Shown here piece by piece: positions 19,818-30,908 of a stretch of DNA of 64,000 nucleotides (position 1 is the stretch's first letter; each line of letters opens with the position of its first letter). A program made the position numbers and the translations under genes. Source of the DNA: Chelatococcus albus (lineage in GTDB: Bacteria; Pseudomonadota; Alphaproteobacteria; Rhizobiales; Beijerinckiaceae); the NCBI RefSeq assembly GCF_030067675.1, contig NZ_JASJEV010000006.1, positions 240,074 to 304,073 on the forward strand, read 5' to 3'. A model generated the notes under the pieces. The model was not told where the DNA came from and did not search any database. It saw nothing but the letters and a program-made list of their open reading frames with translations.

Positions 19818-22613
19818 ATGAGCCGAGACGCGACGACCATCCCCACGGCTGACTTCGAGGAAGCGGGCGCCACGCCCGGAGACAGCGCGCCGGCGCGCAG
19901 CGACGGCCGTCGGAAGGCGCCCGACGGCGAGGCGCATCGCGTCACGCCGATGATGGCACAGTATATCGAGATCAAGGCCGCCCATCCCGACTGCCTCCTC
20001 TTCTATCGGATGGGCGACTTCTACGAGCTCTTCTTCGCCGACGCGGAGATTGCCTCGCGCACCCTCGGCATCGTGCTGACGAAGCGCGGCAAGCATCTCG
20101 GCGAGGACATCCCCATGTGCGGCGTGCCGGTGGAGCGCGCCGAGGACTACCTGCAGCGCCTCATTGCCGCAGGCCACCGGGTCGCCGTGTGCGAGCAGAC
20201 GGAAGACCCGGCCGAGGCGCGCAAGCGAGGGGGCAAGTCCGTCGTGCAGCGCGGCGTCATCCGCCTCGTCACGCCCGGCACCATCACCGAGGACAATCTG
20301 CTCGATCCGGCTCGCGCGAACCTGCTCGTCGCGGTGGCGCGCCGGCGCCTGTCGGACACGGAGTGGGCCTATGGTCTCGCCGCCGTCGACATCTCGACCG
20401 GCCGCTTCACGGTGACGGAGGTCTCGGCCGCGGGCCTCGCCGCCGAGATCGCCCGCCTCGAGCCGCGCGAGCTCGTCGTGCCCGACGCCGTCTACGACGA
20501 CGCGGATCTCGCCGGCCTGTGGCGCGAGACGCGGGCGGCGGTGACGCCGCTCGCCCGCGAGGGGCTCGACCCGGCCTCGGCGGAACGGCGGGTGAAGGAC
20601 TATTTCGGCGTCGCCTCGCTCGACGCCTTCGGCCAGTTCACGCGCAGCGAGGTTGCCGCCGCGGCCGCTGCCCTCGCCTATGTCGAGCGTACTCAGCTCG
20701 GCTCGCGTCCGCCCCTGTCGCCGCCTTCGCGCGAGGCCGCGGGCGGCACGCTTGCCATCGACGCCGCGACGCGCGCCAATCTGGAACTGACGCGCACGCT
20801 CTCCGGCGAGCGGCCTGGCAGCCTCCTCGCCACCATCGACCGCACGGTGACGCCGGGCGGCGGCCGGCTCCTCGCCGAGCGTCTGGCCGGCCCCCTGACC
20901 GAGATCGCGGCGATCGCGCGCCGCCAGGAGGCGGTTGCTTTCCTCGTCGGCGATTCGCTCCTGCACGAGCGCCTGCGCCAGGCCCTCGCCGCGGCACCCG
21001 ACATTGCCCGCGCGCTCGCCCGCCTCACCCTCGGCCGCGGCGGCCCGCGCGACCTCGCGGCCCTGCGCGACGGCCTTGCCGCCGCTGGGGCGCTCGCTCG
21101 TCTGCTCGCGGCCTCTGGCGACCTGCCGGAGGAGCTCGCGGCGGCGCGGGCCGCCCTCGAGACGCCCGATCCGGCGCTCGCCGGCCGGCTGGCTGCGGCG
21201 CTTGCCGACGATCTGCCGCTCCTGAAGCGCGACGGCGGCTTCGTCCGGGAGGGGTACGACCCCGCCCTCGACGAGGCGCGGGCATTGCAGGCCGATTCGC
21301 GCCGCTTCATCGCCGCGCTCCAGGCCCGCTATGCCGCCGAGACCGGCTGCCGCACCCTGCGCGTCAAGCACAACAACGTCATCGGCTATTTCGTCGAGGT
21401 GCCGCAGGCGACGGGCGAGGACTTCCTCAGGCCGCCGTTCAACGAGACCTTCGTGCACCGCCAGACCATGGCGGGCGCCATGCGCTTCTCCACGGTCGAG
21501 CTCGGCGAGCTCGAAGCGAGAATCGCCTCCGCCGGCGAACGGGCGCTCGGCATCGAGCTCGCGATCTTCGATGCGCTTCTCGGTGAGGTTGTTGCCGCGA
21601 CCGAGGCGGTGAAGGCGGCGGCGGAAGGGCTTGCGGTCGTCGATGTCACCGCCGCGCTCGCCAAGCTCGCCGCCGACCTCGGCTGGGTCAGGCCGCAGGT
21701 CGACACGAGCCTTGCCTTCCGCATCGAAGCCGGCCGCCATCCGGTCGTGGAGGCTGCTTTGAAGCGCGACGGGGCTGCCTTCGTCGCCAACGACAGCGAC
21801 CTCTCCGCACCGGAGGGCGCGGCGGCCGGGCGCATCGCCCTCGTCACCGGTCCCAACATGGCCGGCAAGTCGACCTTCCTGCGCCAGAACGCGCTGATGG
21901 TGGTGCTCGCCCAGATGGGCTCCTTCGTGCCGGCCCGGGCCGCCCATATCGGCCTCGTCGATCGCCTCTTCTCGCGCGTCGGTGCCGCCGACGATCTGGC
22001 GCGCGGGCGCTCGACCTTCATGGTCGAGATGATCGAGACCGCGGCGATCCTCAACCAGGCCACGGCGCGTTCGCTCGTCATCCTCGACGAGATCGGCCGC
22101 GGCACGGCGACCTTCGATGGTCTTTCCATCGCCTGGGCGGCGATCGAGCACCTGCACGAGGTGAACCGCTGCCGCGCGCTCTTCGCCACGCACTACCATG
22201 AGCTGACGGCGCTCGCCGAACGGCTCGTCCGGCTCGGCAACGTCACCGTGCGGGTCACCGAATGGCAGGGCGAGGTCGTCTTCCTGCACGAGGTCGTCGC
22301 CGGCGCCGCCGACCGCAGCTACGGCATCCAGGTGGCGAAGCTCGCGGGATTGCCTCCGGCGGTGATCGCCCGTGCCCGCACGATCCTGGACGAGCTCGAG
22401 AAGAGCGATCGCGAGAAGCCGGTCTCGGCGCTGATCGACGATCTGCCGCTCTTTGCCGCGAGTGTGCGGTCCGCGCCGGCCGCTCCGGCAGCCGGACCGC
22501 AGCGCGACGGCCTGCGCGAGGCGCTCGACGCCATCGACCCCGACGATCTGACACCGCGGGCGGCACTCGAGGCGCTCTACCGCCTCAAGAGCCTGCGCGC
22601 GGCGGAAGACTGA
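19818..22613 (+). CDS. mutS: DNA mismatch repair protein MutS
   Basis: This 931-residue mismatch-recognition ATPase is somewhat longer than usual because of an N-terminal extension of about 40 residues. The mismatch-wedge motif GDFYELF places Phe68 and Glu70 at the position that stacks on mispaired bases. The ABC-type ATPase is intact: Walker [10 protein letters not shown] (~678-686), [14 protein letters not shown], Walker [17 protein letters not shown], and THYHEL. The C-terminal tail ends [11 protein letters not shown], the tetramerisation helix. It is monocistronic and converges on the cupin gene with a 12-bp gap. Confidence 0.98.
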   Translation: MSRDATTIPTADFEEAGATPGDSAPARSDGRRKAPDGEAHRVTPMMAQYIEIKAAHPDCLLFYRMGDFYELFFADAEIASRTLGIVLTKRGKHLGEDIPMCGVPVERAEDYLQRLIAAGHRVAVCEQTEDPAEARKRGGKSVVQRGVIRLVTPGTITEDNLLDPARANLLVAVARRRLSDTEWAYGLAAVDISTGRFTVTEVSAAGLAAEIARLEPRELVVPDAVYDDADLAGLWRETRAAVTPLAREGLDPASAERRVKDYFGVASLDAFGQFTRSEVAAAAAALAYVERTQLGSRPPLSPPSREAAGGTLAIDAATRANLELTRTLSGERPGSLLATIDRTVTPGGGRLLAERLAGPLTEIAAIARRQEAVAFLVGDSLLHERLRQALAAAPDIARALARLTLGRGGPRDLAALRDGLAAAGALARLLAASGDLPEELAAARAALETPDPALAGRLAAALADDLPLLKRDGGFVREGYDPALDEARALQADSRRFIAALQARYAAETGCRTLRVKHNNVIGYFVEVPQATGEDFLRPPFNETFVHRQTMAGAMRFSTVELGELEARIASAGERALGIELAIFDALLGEVVAATEAVKAAAEGLAVVDVTAALAKLAADLGWVRPQVDTSLAFRIEAGRHPVVEAALKRDGAAFVANDSDLSAPEGAAAGRIALVTGPNMAGKSTFLRQNALMVVLAQMGSFVPARAAHIGLVDRLFSRVGAADDLARGRSTFMVEMIETAAILNQATARSLVILDEIGRGTATFDGLSIAWAAIEHLHEVNRCRALFATHYHELTALAERLVRLGNVTVRVTEWQGEVVFLHEVVAGAADRSYGIQVAKLAGLPPAVIARARTILDELEKSDREKPVSALIDDLPLFAASVRSAPAAPAAGPQRDGLREALDAIDPDDLTPRAALEALYRLKSLRAAED

Positions 22614-22625
22614 GAGCCGACGTGG

Positions 22626-23099
22626 CTACGGGGCGTTGACCGTCGTGGGCTTGCCTTCCTCGCCGAAGAAGACGACGAGGATGCGCGCCGGCGTGCTCCC
22701 CTTGTTGAAGGCCTGATGCCACTTGCCGACGCTCTCGAGGAAGGCTTCGCCCGCCTTGTAGTGCCGCGCCTCCGCCCCGTCCGTCTGCACCTCGAGGTCG
22801 CCCTCCATGACGTAGACGTAGACCGGGATCGGGTGTTGGTGGCGCGCCGTCCGCCCGCCGGGCTGCAGGGTCCCGATCACCGAGATGATCTCGGGCTTGT
22901 CGGTCTTCGGCAGCTGCAGCACGTCACCGTCGGCGGTCTTGCTCGACTTCAGGACGGGCTTGACGTCGAAGGCCGACGGCAGGGCGCTCCGCTGCGCGAG
23001 TGCGGGTTGGCCCAGGGCAATGCCGACGAGGCCGAGCATTGCGCCGAGCCTCGGCCGGCCGGGCATGATGCGGCTGGGATGCAGGACGCGGCGAGCCAT
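22626..23099 (-). CDS. Secreted single-domain cupin protein
   Basis: This encodes a 157-residue protein with a predicted signal peptide (hydrophobic core MLGLVGIALG, cleavage after PALAQ) and one cupin fold. Metal-binding residues are visible as TARHQHPIPVYVYVMEG (two His, then a Glu-like position) and GKWHQAF. It belongs to the broad family of periplasmic cupins with no assigned reaction. GGGAGG lies 6 nt before the ATG at 23099, which fixes the start although the frame remains open upstream. It is probably transcribed alone. Confidence 0.85.
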   Translation of the reverse strand: MARRVLHPSRIMPGRPRLGAMLGLVGIALGQPALAQRSALPSAFDVKPVLKSSKTADGDVLQLPKTDKPEIISVIGTLQPGGRTARHQHPIPVYVYVMEGDLEVQTDGAEARHYKAGEAFLESVGKWHQAFNKGSTPARILVVFFGEEGKPTTVNAP

Positions 23100-23464
23100 G
23101 ACGTTCCTCCCATCGTAGGGGCGGCGGGCTCGCGGTTCCCGGCGGGTCTCGATCCGTTTCGCGAGCGCGACGCCTCTGCCCTCGCCCTGCGGCGGTCCGT
23201 TACGGCACATCGAGGCCACGGCCTGCGCTTCGCCGGACCCGCGCCCCTCGCGGTGATGGCCGCGCGACGGCGGCCGCCGCTCCCTCCGTGATTGCCCCGC
23301 GCACCGGCCCCGCGGGCATTCCCGCATGAGCGCTGCCGCGGCCCGAAGGAAGATAGGCGATCATGACGAGCTTCGCTCGCGCCGCATGCTTGTCAAGGCA
23401 TGCGGCGGGATGGGATCTCGACGGTTGGATTAGGGCCGCCCGGGGCGTCCGACGGGCGGCCGGT
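23100..23464. other. 365-bp intergenic region, cupin gene / DUF1330
   Basis: I see no coding signal here. The part next to 23100 must contain the minus-strand promoter of the cupin gene, but no clear -35/-10 pair stands out. The left-facing stem-loop at 23381-23406 lies behind the DUF1330 genes. Confidence 0.5.
23381..23406. terminator. Stem-loop downstream of DUF1330 gene
   Basis: GCCGCATGC (23381-23389) and GCATGCGGC (23398-23406) pair perfectly over 9 bp around an 8-nt loop (TTGTCAAG), 58 bp beyond the DUF1330 stop at 23465. There is no T-run on the minus strand, so terminator function is uncertain; it could equally protect the mRNA 3' end. Confidence 0.5.
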
Positions 23465-23776
23465 TCAGCCGTCCGAGGGCTGCGGGCCCTCGTAGCCCTC
23501 GATGACGACGATGTCGGCCACGCCGCAGCCGTCGCGCAGGGCCTTCACCGCCTGGTACTCCGGCGAGTTCCAGCAGCCGATCGCGTCCTTGTAGCTGGGG
23601 AATTCGATGACGACGTTGCGCGAGCGCGCGCCGCCCTCCACCGTCTCGAAGGCGCCGCCGCGCACCAGGAAACGCCCGCCGAACTTCTTGAACACCGGGC
23701 CGTTGCCGGTGACGTAGGCCTTGTAGCCGTCCGGATTGGTCACATCGACGCGGCCGATCCAATATCCCTTGGGCAT
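23465..23776 (-). CDS. DUF1330 domain protein (copy 2)
   Basis: This 103-residue small cytoplasmic protein belongs to the DUF1330 family, which has a ferredoxin-like dimeric alpha/beta barrel fold. Family hallmarks are the opening MPKGYWIGRVDVTNPDGYKAY, the RNVVIEFPSYKDAIGCWNSPEYQ segment and the terminal IVVIEGYEG. No reaction is established for the family. It is a paralogue of the gene just upstream and starts 11 bp after that gene's stop. GAGGAG overlapping that stop is its ribosome binding site, supporting ATG 23776 over the in-frame ATG at 23791. Confidence 0.9.
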   Translation of the reverse strand: MPKGYWIGRVDVTNPDGYKAYVTGNGPVFKKFGGRFLVRGGAFETVEGGARSRNVVIEFPSYKDAIGCWNSPEYQAVKALRDGCGVADIVVIEGYEGPQPSDG

Positions 23777-23787
23777 CCGCTTGCTCC

Positions 23788-24078
23788 TCATTCGGCGCCT
23801 TCGACCACGACGAACTCGCCCACGCCGGCGGTCTCGCGCTCCTTCTTCGCCGCCTGATATTCCGGCGAATGATAGTAGGCGAGGGCGCGATCGAAGGACT
23901 CGAACTCGATGACGACGTTGCGCGGCCGCCCGTCGCCTTCCACATGCTCGCAGCGGCCGCCGCGCACCAGCGGCCGGCCGCCATATTTGCGGATGGCCTC
24001 GGTCGCGAGCCGGGCGTAGACGGCATATTGCTCCGGGTCGGTGACGGTGATGCGGGCGATGACGTAACCCTTGGGCAT
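23788..24078 (-). CDS. DUF1330 domain protein (copy 1)
   Basis: This is a 96-residue DUF1330 protein. It shares the opening MPKGYVIARITVTDPEQYAVY, the RNVVIEFESFDRALAYYHSPEYQ core and the EFVVVEGAE ending with its downstream neighbour. The two look like a local tandem duplication whose copies have clearly diverged. It begins 18 bp after the pyrF stop and may be read through from pyrF. Function is unknown. Confidence 0.9.
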   Translation of the reverse strand: MPKGYVIARITVTDPEQYAVYARLATEAIRKYGGRPLVRGGRCEHVEGDGRPRNVVIEFESFDRALAYYHSPEYQAAKKERETAGVGEFVVVEGAE

Positions 24079-24096
24079 CGTTCTTCTCCTTAAGCC

Positions 24097-24810
24097 TTAC
24101 ACGCTGACGACGGCGTCGGCGATTTCGGCGACGATGGCTTCTGCAGCGGCGCGCGGATCGGCCGCGGCCGTCACCGGACGGCCGACGACGAGGTGGTCGG
24201 CCCCCGCGCGGATGGCCTCGGCGGGTGTCATGACGCGCTTCTGGTCGCCGACCGCGCTGCCTGCAGGCCGGATGCCGGGCGTCACCAGCAGCATTCCCGC
24301 CCCGAGCAGCGCGCGCATGGCGCCCGCCTCCTCGGCCGACAGGATGAGCCCGTCGATGCCCGCCTCGCGCGCCTGCAGGGCGCGCCGGCGCACGGTGTCG
24401 CGGACGCCAGCGGCATAGCCGGCCTCCGCGAGGTCGGCGTCGTCGCAGGAGGTCATCACGGTCACGGCAAGGAGCTTGAGGGCGCTCTCGCCCCGGCCGC
24501 GGACGGCGGCCTTCATGGTCTGCGGATAGCCGTGCACGGTCAGCAGTGTGACGCCGAGGCGCGCCACCTGCGCCGTGGCGCGCTCGACCGTGTTCGGGAT
24601 GTCGTGCAGCTTGAGGTCGAGGAACACCTTCTTGCCGGCGCCGACGAGGTGCTCGGCGAGCGCGAGGCCGCCCCCGTACACCACCTCCATGCCGATCTTG
24701 TAGAAGGTCACGGCATCGCCGAGTCGCGCGACGAGCGCCTCGGCCTCGGCGACGGTGGGGGTGTCGAGGGCGACGATGAGGCGGTCGCGCGCGTCCGGTC
24801 CGGCGTTCAT
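24097..24810 (-). CDS. pyrF: Orotidine 5'-phosphate decarboxylase
   Basis: This 237-residue TIM-barrel enzyme catalyses the last step of UMP synthesis, decarboxylating OMP. The catalytic signature [11 protein letters not shown] places Asp65, Lys67 and Asp70 at the charged active-site network. The phosphate-binding region near the C terminus reads [11 protein letters not shown]...VVGRPVT. It is the usual alphaproteobacterial size and starts [16 protein letters not shown]. Two DUF1330 genes follow closely. Confidence 0.97.
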   Translation of the reverse strand: MNAGPDARDRLIVALDTPTVAEAEALVARLGDAVTFYKIGMEVVYGGGLALAEHLVGAGKKVFLDLKLHDIPNTVERATAQVARLGVTLLTVHGYPQTMKAAVRGRGESALKLLAVTVMTSCDDADLAEAGYAAGVRDTVRRRALQAREAGIDGLILSAEEAGAMRALLGAGMLLVTPGIRPAGSAVGDQKRVMTPAEAIRAGADHLVVGRPVTAAADPRAAAEAIVAEIADAVVSV

Positions 24811-24946
24811 GCGGCTTCTCCGATTGAGCGGTGGGCGAGGGAACGCCGCCGGTGGAGCACGCGAGGGACCCGGCTGTCAAAGGCAAATCGCCGGGGGGCC
24901 TCATGCACGGCCGGTGCGTGACCGGCCCTCGGCCGCGGCCGGCGTC

Positions 24947-25528
24947 TCAGGCGCCGCGCCGCGACGCCTCCTCCACGAGGCGCTTCGCCAGGGTGGCGAG
25001 CAGGCCCGCGGACCGCTCGTTCTTCAGTTCGCCCGCCTCGTCGAAGGCGTCCTGCGCCGCGCCCACGCTCACCATCTCGGGCAGAACCAGGGCGCTCAGG
25101 CCGAGCACGAGGCTGTGGCGCAGCGCGGTCAGGCCGCGGTAGCCGCCGAAGCCGCCGGGCGAGGCTGCGCCGATGCCGAAGACCGGCCGCGCGAAGGCCG
25201 CAGCTGCCCCGCCGCCATCCTTCACGCGCGATACCCAGTCGATGGTGTTCTTCACGATCGGCGCGACGCCGGCGTTGTATTCCGGGCTCGCGATGAAGAT
25301 GCCGGCATGGCTCGCGAAGAGGCCATGCAGCGCCCGGGCGTTGGCCGGAACGCCGTCGCGCGCCTCGTCGTCGCCGTCGTAGATCGGCAGCGGATAATTC
25401 TTGAGGGAAACCTCTCTCACCTCGCCTCCCGCTTCCCGGAGCCGCCGGGCGGCGAGCGCCGCGAGCTTTCCGTTCAGCGAGCCGGAGCGGACGGAGCCGG
25501 AGAAGACGAGAATCCTAGGCAAGGCCAT
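24947..25528 (-). CDS. NADPH-dependent FMN reductase family protein
   Basis: This 193-residue flavodoxin-fold protein has the FMN phosphate-binding loop FSGSVRSGSLNGKLA (residues ~9-23) and the conserved SPEYNAGV motif that contacts the isoalloxazine ring. Family members (ChrR, YieF, ArsH-like) reduce quinones, chromate or azo compounds with NADPH. The exact substrate is not visible. It stands alone, with gaps of about 100 bp or more on both sides. Confidence 0.9.
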   Translation of the reverse strand: MALPRILVFSGSVRSGSLNGKLAALAARRLREAGGEVREVSLKNYPLPIYDGDDEARDGVPANARALHGLFASHAGIFIASPEYNAGVAPIVKNTIDWVSRVKDGGGAAAAFARPVFGIGAASPGGFGGYRGLTALRHSLVLGLSALVLPEMVSVGAAQDAFDEAGELKNERSAGLLATLAKRLVEEASRRGA

Positions 25529-25631
25529 GGAGTACCTCTCGATGCGGATGGCGTGTCGGCGCCGGATGAGCTCGATGTCGGGAAGGATGTCGGGCCTGCC
25601 TGCCGGGCGGCGATTCCGTCGGCCCCGGGAC

Positions 25632-26312
25632 TCAGCCCGTGTGCCGGCGGTAGACCCAGACGCGGGCTGGAGGCAGGTTCCACCACACGCGGTTGGATGC
25701 GCTCACGGCGTAGCGCGTTGCATTCTTCGGGATCGGCGGCACGACGGCGTAGGTGAACTGGATGAAGGGTGCGCCGGCGTGCATGAGGTCGAAGGCGGCT
25801 TCGAGCAGGGTGAGGCGCTGCGGCAGCGGCCTGGTGAAGAGCGGCAGGCTGGAGACGACGGCGGCCGCCTCTTCATGGACGACGCCGCGCAGGGTCTTGC
25901 CCAGGCCGTAAGCGTCGCCGTGAACGATGGTGGCGGCCGGGAAGCGGCGGTGCAGGAGCTTGCAGAAATCGGGATTGAACTCGACGAGGACGAGGCGGTG
26001 CGGATCGACTCCGCGGCGCACGATGGCCTCGGTGACCGGGCCGGTGCCCGGGCCGAGCTCGATGACGGGGCCCGGCTTCGTCGGGTCGATGTAGCTTGCC
26101 ATGGTGCGGGCGAGCATGCGCCCTGACGGAGTGACCGCGCCGGTCACCAGCGGTCGCTCAACCCAGGATTTCAGAAAGCGGGCTTCGTCCTCGATGCGGA
26201 CTGGCTTGTCGTCGCGGCGGCGGGTGGGCTCGAACACGGGGCGCGTTTCCTCGGATCGTTCCAATAGGTTGATCAGCCTCGCCCTGAGGTCAAGGCGCCG
26301 GCGCGCCCGCAT
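25632..26312 (-). CDS. pmtA: SAM-dependent methyltransferase, phospholipid N-methyltransferase PmtA-like
   Basis: This 226-residue class I methyltransferase has the S-adenosylmethionine-binding motif VIELGPGTGPVTEAI and the acidic strand VLVEFNPDF. It resembles the Agrobacterium/Sinorhizobium-type PmtA, a cytoplasmic membrane-associated enzyme that methylates phosphatidylethanolamine to phosphatidylcholine. The pattern VSSLPLFTRPLP and the position just after dnaJ both fit that assignment. It lies 19 bp downstream of dnaJ and is probably cotranscribed with it. The substrate assignment is by family resemblance. Confidence 0.8.
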   Translation of the reverse strand: MRARRRLDLRARLINLLERSEETRPVFEPTRRRDDKPVRIEDEARFLKSWVERPLVTGAVTPSGRMLARTMASYIDPTKPGPVIELGPGTGPVTEAIVRRGVDPHRLVLVEFNPDFCKLLHRRFPAATIVHGDAYGLGKTLRGVVHEEAAAVVSSLPLFTRPLPQRLTLLEAAFDLMHAGAPFIQFTYAVVPPIPKNATRYAVSASNRVWWNLPPARVWVYRRHTG

Positions 26313-26331
26313 GTCGCGGCGGCCGGTCGCC

Positions 26332-27474
26332 TCAGGCGGGATTGCCGCCCAGACCCTCGAAGAAGTCCTTCACGCGCGTGAAGAATCCCGCGCTTTCCGG
26401 ATGCGTCTCCTTCGAGCATTCGAGCTCGAATTCCATGAGCAGCTCGCGCTGGCGCTTGGTGAGCTTCTGTGGCGTCTCGACGACCACCTGGATGTAGAGG
26501 TCGCCGAAATCGCGCGTGCGCAGAATCGGCATGCCCCTGCCCTTGAGGCGGAACTGCTTGCCGGTCTGCGTCCCCTCGGGGATCTTCAGCTTCTCCTGGT
26601 CGCCGTCGATGGTCGGCACGTCGATCTCGCCGCCGAGCGCCGCCGTCACCATGGAGATCGGCACGCGGCAGAACAGGTCGGCGCCGTCGCGCTGGAAGAA
26701 GGGGTGCGGCCTGACCGAGAGGAAGATGTAGAGGTCGCCGTTCGGCCCGCCGCGCGTGCCGGCCTCGCCCTCGCCGGCGAGGCGGATGCGCGTCCCATCC
26801 TCGACGCCGGCCGGGATGTTGACCGAGAGCGTGCGCTCGCGCGTGACGCGCCCAGCGCCGCCGCAGGCGCCGCAGGGATCGTCGATGATCTCGCCGCGGC
26901 CGTGGCAGTTGGGACAGGTGCGCTCGATGGCGAAGAACCCCTGCGTCGCCCGCACGCGGCCGTGGCCTCCGCAGGTCGGACAGGTGCGCGGCTTGGAGCC
27001 GGCCTTGGCGCCGGAGCCGCTACAGGCCTCGCAGGTGACGGAGGTCGGAATCCTGATGGTCGCCGTCTTGCCGGCGAAGGCCTCGTCGAGGCCGATCTCG
27101 AGGTTGTAGCGCAGATCGGAGCCGCGCTCGCGCCCGCCGCCGGCGCGGCTGCGCCCCCGGCCCATGAAGTCGCCGAAGAGGTCGTCGAAGATGTCGGCCA
27201 TCGACGAGGCGAAGTCGGCGCCGAAGCCGGGGCCGCCGGCGCCCGCCTGGTCAAAGGCGGCATGGCCGAAGCGGTCGTAGGCGGCGCGCTTCTGCCCGTC
27301 CTTCAGGACCTCGTAGGCCTCGTTGATTTCCTTGAAGCGCGCTTCGGCCGTGTGGTCGCCCGGGTTGCGGTCCGGGTGGTACTGCATGGCGAGCTTGCGG
27401 AACGCGCTCTTGAGCTCGACCTCGGTCGCGGTCCGGTCGACGCCGAGTATCTCGTAGTAGTCGCGCTTCGACAT
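26332..27474 (-). CDS. dnaJ: Chaperone protein DnaJ
   Basis: This 380-residue Hsp40 co-chaperone stimulates the DnaK ATPase. The J domain carries HPD at residues 33-35 ([11 protein letters not shown]). A Gly/Phe-rich linker follows, then four CxxCxGxG zinc-finger repeats ([32 protein letters not shown]) and the two-part C-terminal substrate-binding domain. It lies 122 bp after dnaK, with a strong stem-loop between them. Confidence 0.98.
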   Translation of the reverse strand: MSKRDYYEILGVDRTATEVELKSAFRKLAMQYHPDRNPGDHTAEARFKEINEAYEVLKDGQKRAAYDRFGHAAFDQAGAGGPGFGADFASSMADIFDDLFGDFMGRGRSRAGGGRERGSDLRYNLEIGLDEAFAGKTATIRIPTSVTCEACSGSGAKAGSKPRTCPTCGGHGRVRATQGFFAIERTCPNCHGRGEIIDDPCGACGGAGRVTRERTLSVNIPAGVEDGTRIRLAGEGEAGTRGGPNGDLYIFLSVRPHPFFQRDGADLFCRVPISMVTAALGGEIDVPTIDGDQEKLKIPEGTQTGKQFRLKGRGMPILRTRDFGDLYIQVVVETPQKLTKRQRELLMEFELECSKETHPESAGFFTRVKDFFEGLGGNPA

Positions 27475-27554
27475 GGTCGCTGTATGGTCGGCCCTGAACG
27501 CTCACCCGGACTGCGCGCAGTGGAGAAAGACGCGCGCCGGCTCCCGATCGAATT

Positions 27555-27580
27555 TCCCCCGGGGAGCGAGCCCCGGGGGA
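27555..27580 (-). promoter_or_regulatory. Stem-loop between dnaK and dnaJ
   Basis: TCCCCCGGGG (27555-27564) and CCCCGGGGGA (27571-27580) pair perfectly over 10 bp around a 6-nt loop, 16 bp after the dnaK stop. No U-tract follows, so it probably tunes the dnaK:dnaJ ratio by partial termination or mRNA protection rather than ending the operon. Confidence 0.65.
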
Positions 27581-27596
27581 CGGATACGCGGAGCGA

Positions 27597-29513
<1,917 letters not shown>

Positions 29514-29932
29514 GGAGTGATCCCTCACTTTCAAGCAGACCGCCGTGCCGGGCCCCGAAGCGACCCGGCCCATGGCTTACTCAATGCTTACTCAACGCCG
29601 TCCGGCCCGCGCGCCGCGAAGAGCGGGGCCGGACCGTCCGTGGTGCGATGCTCGCACGTCGGGCGCGTATATAAGGACCGGCCCCGAGGGTCGCAAGCCG
29701 CCGAAATGCCGGCGGGCAGCGCTGGATGTCTTGCTTCGACAGGTGGTTGCGCGCGGCTGCGTTCGCAAGGTTGCCGGGCTCATGTTACGCTCGCATTCCG
29801 TGCAGCCGTCTAGGGCGCCTTCCGCCGAAGCGGATGCCGGTTCGGCTGGGAAAAGGCTCTGTTCTCAAGGAGATCGAGGCGCATTCCGCTTCGGCTGGGC
29901 CGGCGAGGCGCCATGTTGGGGGCGAGCATGTG
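29514..29932. other. 419-bp divergent intergenic region upstream of dnaK
   Basis: This region holds the dnaK leader of about 150 nt and the RpoH-type promoter at 29669-29697. The remaining 29700-29932 lies in front of the exported-protein gene at 29933. No convincing plus-strand promoter stands out there, although the frame of that gene is open from 29726. Confidence 0.5.
29669..29697 (-). promoter_or_regulatory. RpoH (sigma-32)-type heat-shock promoter of dnaK
   Basis: On the minus strand CTTGCG (-35, 29697-29692) is followed after 16 nt by CTTATAT (-10, 29675-29669), continuing ACG. This matches the alphaproteobacterial RpoH pattern CTTG plus CYTATNTNNG. It lies about 155 nt before the dnaK ATG. 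Confidence 0.75.
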
Positions 29933-30862
29933 ATGCGCAGCGTCGATGTCACGGCGGGACGGCGCGGCGACAGGGCCGGGCGCCGGCGGCGGCTCGCATG
30001 GGCGGTCGGCGTGGCGCTCTGGCTGCCGGCGGCCGCCGAAGCACAGCTCACCCTGCCCGGCGCGCAGGCGCCCACGCCTGCGGGCGAGACGCAGGCGCTG
30101 CCTGCCCGCAAGGGCGCTTCCGCTCCCCGCCGGCCGCCGGCGGAGGCGGCGCTGATCGGCCGGGAACTGCTGCGCCACGGCACGCAGGGCCGCCTTCTCG
30201 TCGAGCGCAGGGACAAGGCGACGCTCACCCTGCGCCTGACGCTCGAGGGCCGGGCCATCTCGAACCCGCTGGAGCCCTGCGCCGTCGCGCTCGGCGTCGA
30301 CGAGCCCGTGCCGCTGAAGAGCCTCGGCCGCCCCGCGGGCCTGCCGCGTTATGTTCTCGAAGCGCCGGTCTGTCCGGTCGTCTTCGACGTGCTGTCGGGT
30401 GCGGTGCTCGTGTCGGCGCAGACGGAGACCTGCACCTTCGAGCTGGCCGATTGCCGTGCCGACGTCGGCGGCCTGTGGGGGCCGGACGGCCCCGCGCTCG
30501 CCGCGAGGGCTGCAGAGGTCGAGCGCGAGCGGTCGCGGGCGGAGGCCGCGCTGCACGAGAGCTTTCGCCGCCTGCAGGCGCGCCTGTCCGGCCAGGAGGT
30601 CAAGACGGTCGCCGGCGAACAGGCTGCCTTCTCGTCAGAGCGCGAGATGCTCTGCCGGGACTACGCGCAGGAGGCGGCGCACGGCTTCTGCGCGGCGCGC
30701 TATACCGAGGCGCGGGCGGCGGCCCTGAAGGCGCGCCTCGCCGCCACGCCGGAACCGGGGAGGGCGGTCCCGCGGAAAGTGGTGCCGAAGACGCCGGCCC
30801 CAAAAGCTGCCCAGCCGGAGACGGCGGAGCCCGAGGCGACGGAGCCCGGCAAGACGCAGTAG
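29933..30862 (+). CDS. Hypothetical exported protein
   Basis: I do not recognise this 309-residue protein. It has an arginine-rich start followed by a hydrophobic core (LAWAVGVALWLPAAAEA) and a probable cleavage before QLTLPG, so export to the periplasm is likely. The middle contains two cysteine-bearing beta-like stretches (EPCAVALGV, LEAPVCPVVFDVL, TCTFELADC). A predicted helix rich in Ala/Arg/Glu (~210-260) and a further Cys pair (MLCRDYAQEAAHGFC) follow. The C terminus is low-complexity Pro/Lys/Glu. Start 29933 was chosen so that the signal peptide is N-terminal; the frame is open to 29726. The gene converges on the alkyltransferase gene. Confidence 0.7.
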   Translation: MRSVDVTAGRRGDRAGRRRRLAWAVGVALWLPAAAEAQLTLPGAQAPTPAGETQALPARKGASAPRRPPAEAALIGRELLRHGTQGRLLVERRDKATLTLRLTLEGRAISNPLEPCAVALGVDEPVPLKSLGRPAGLPRYVLEAPVCPVVFDVLSGAVLVSAQTETCTFELADCRADVGGLWGPDGPALAARAAEVERERSRAEAALHESFRRLQARLSGQEVKTVAGEQAAFSSEREMLCRDYAQEAAHGFCAARYTEARAAALKARLAATPEPGRAVPRKVVPKTPAPKAAQPETAEPEATEPGKTQ

Positions 30863-30908
30863 CGCAGGCGGGTTCGCCGGGGGCGCTGCGGAGGTGAGCC
30901 GCCTGCCG

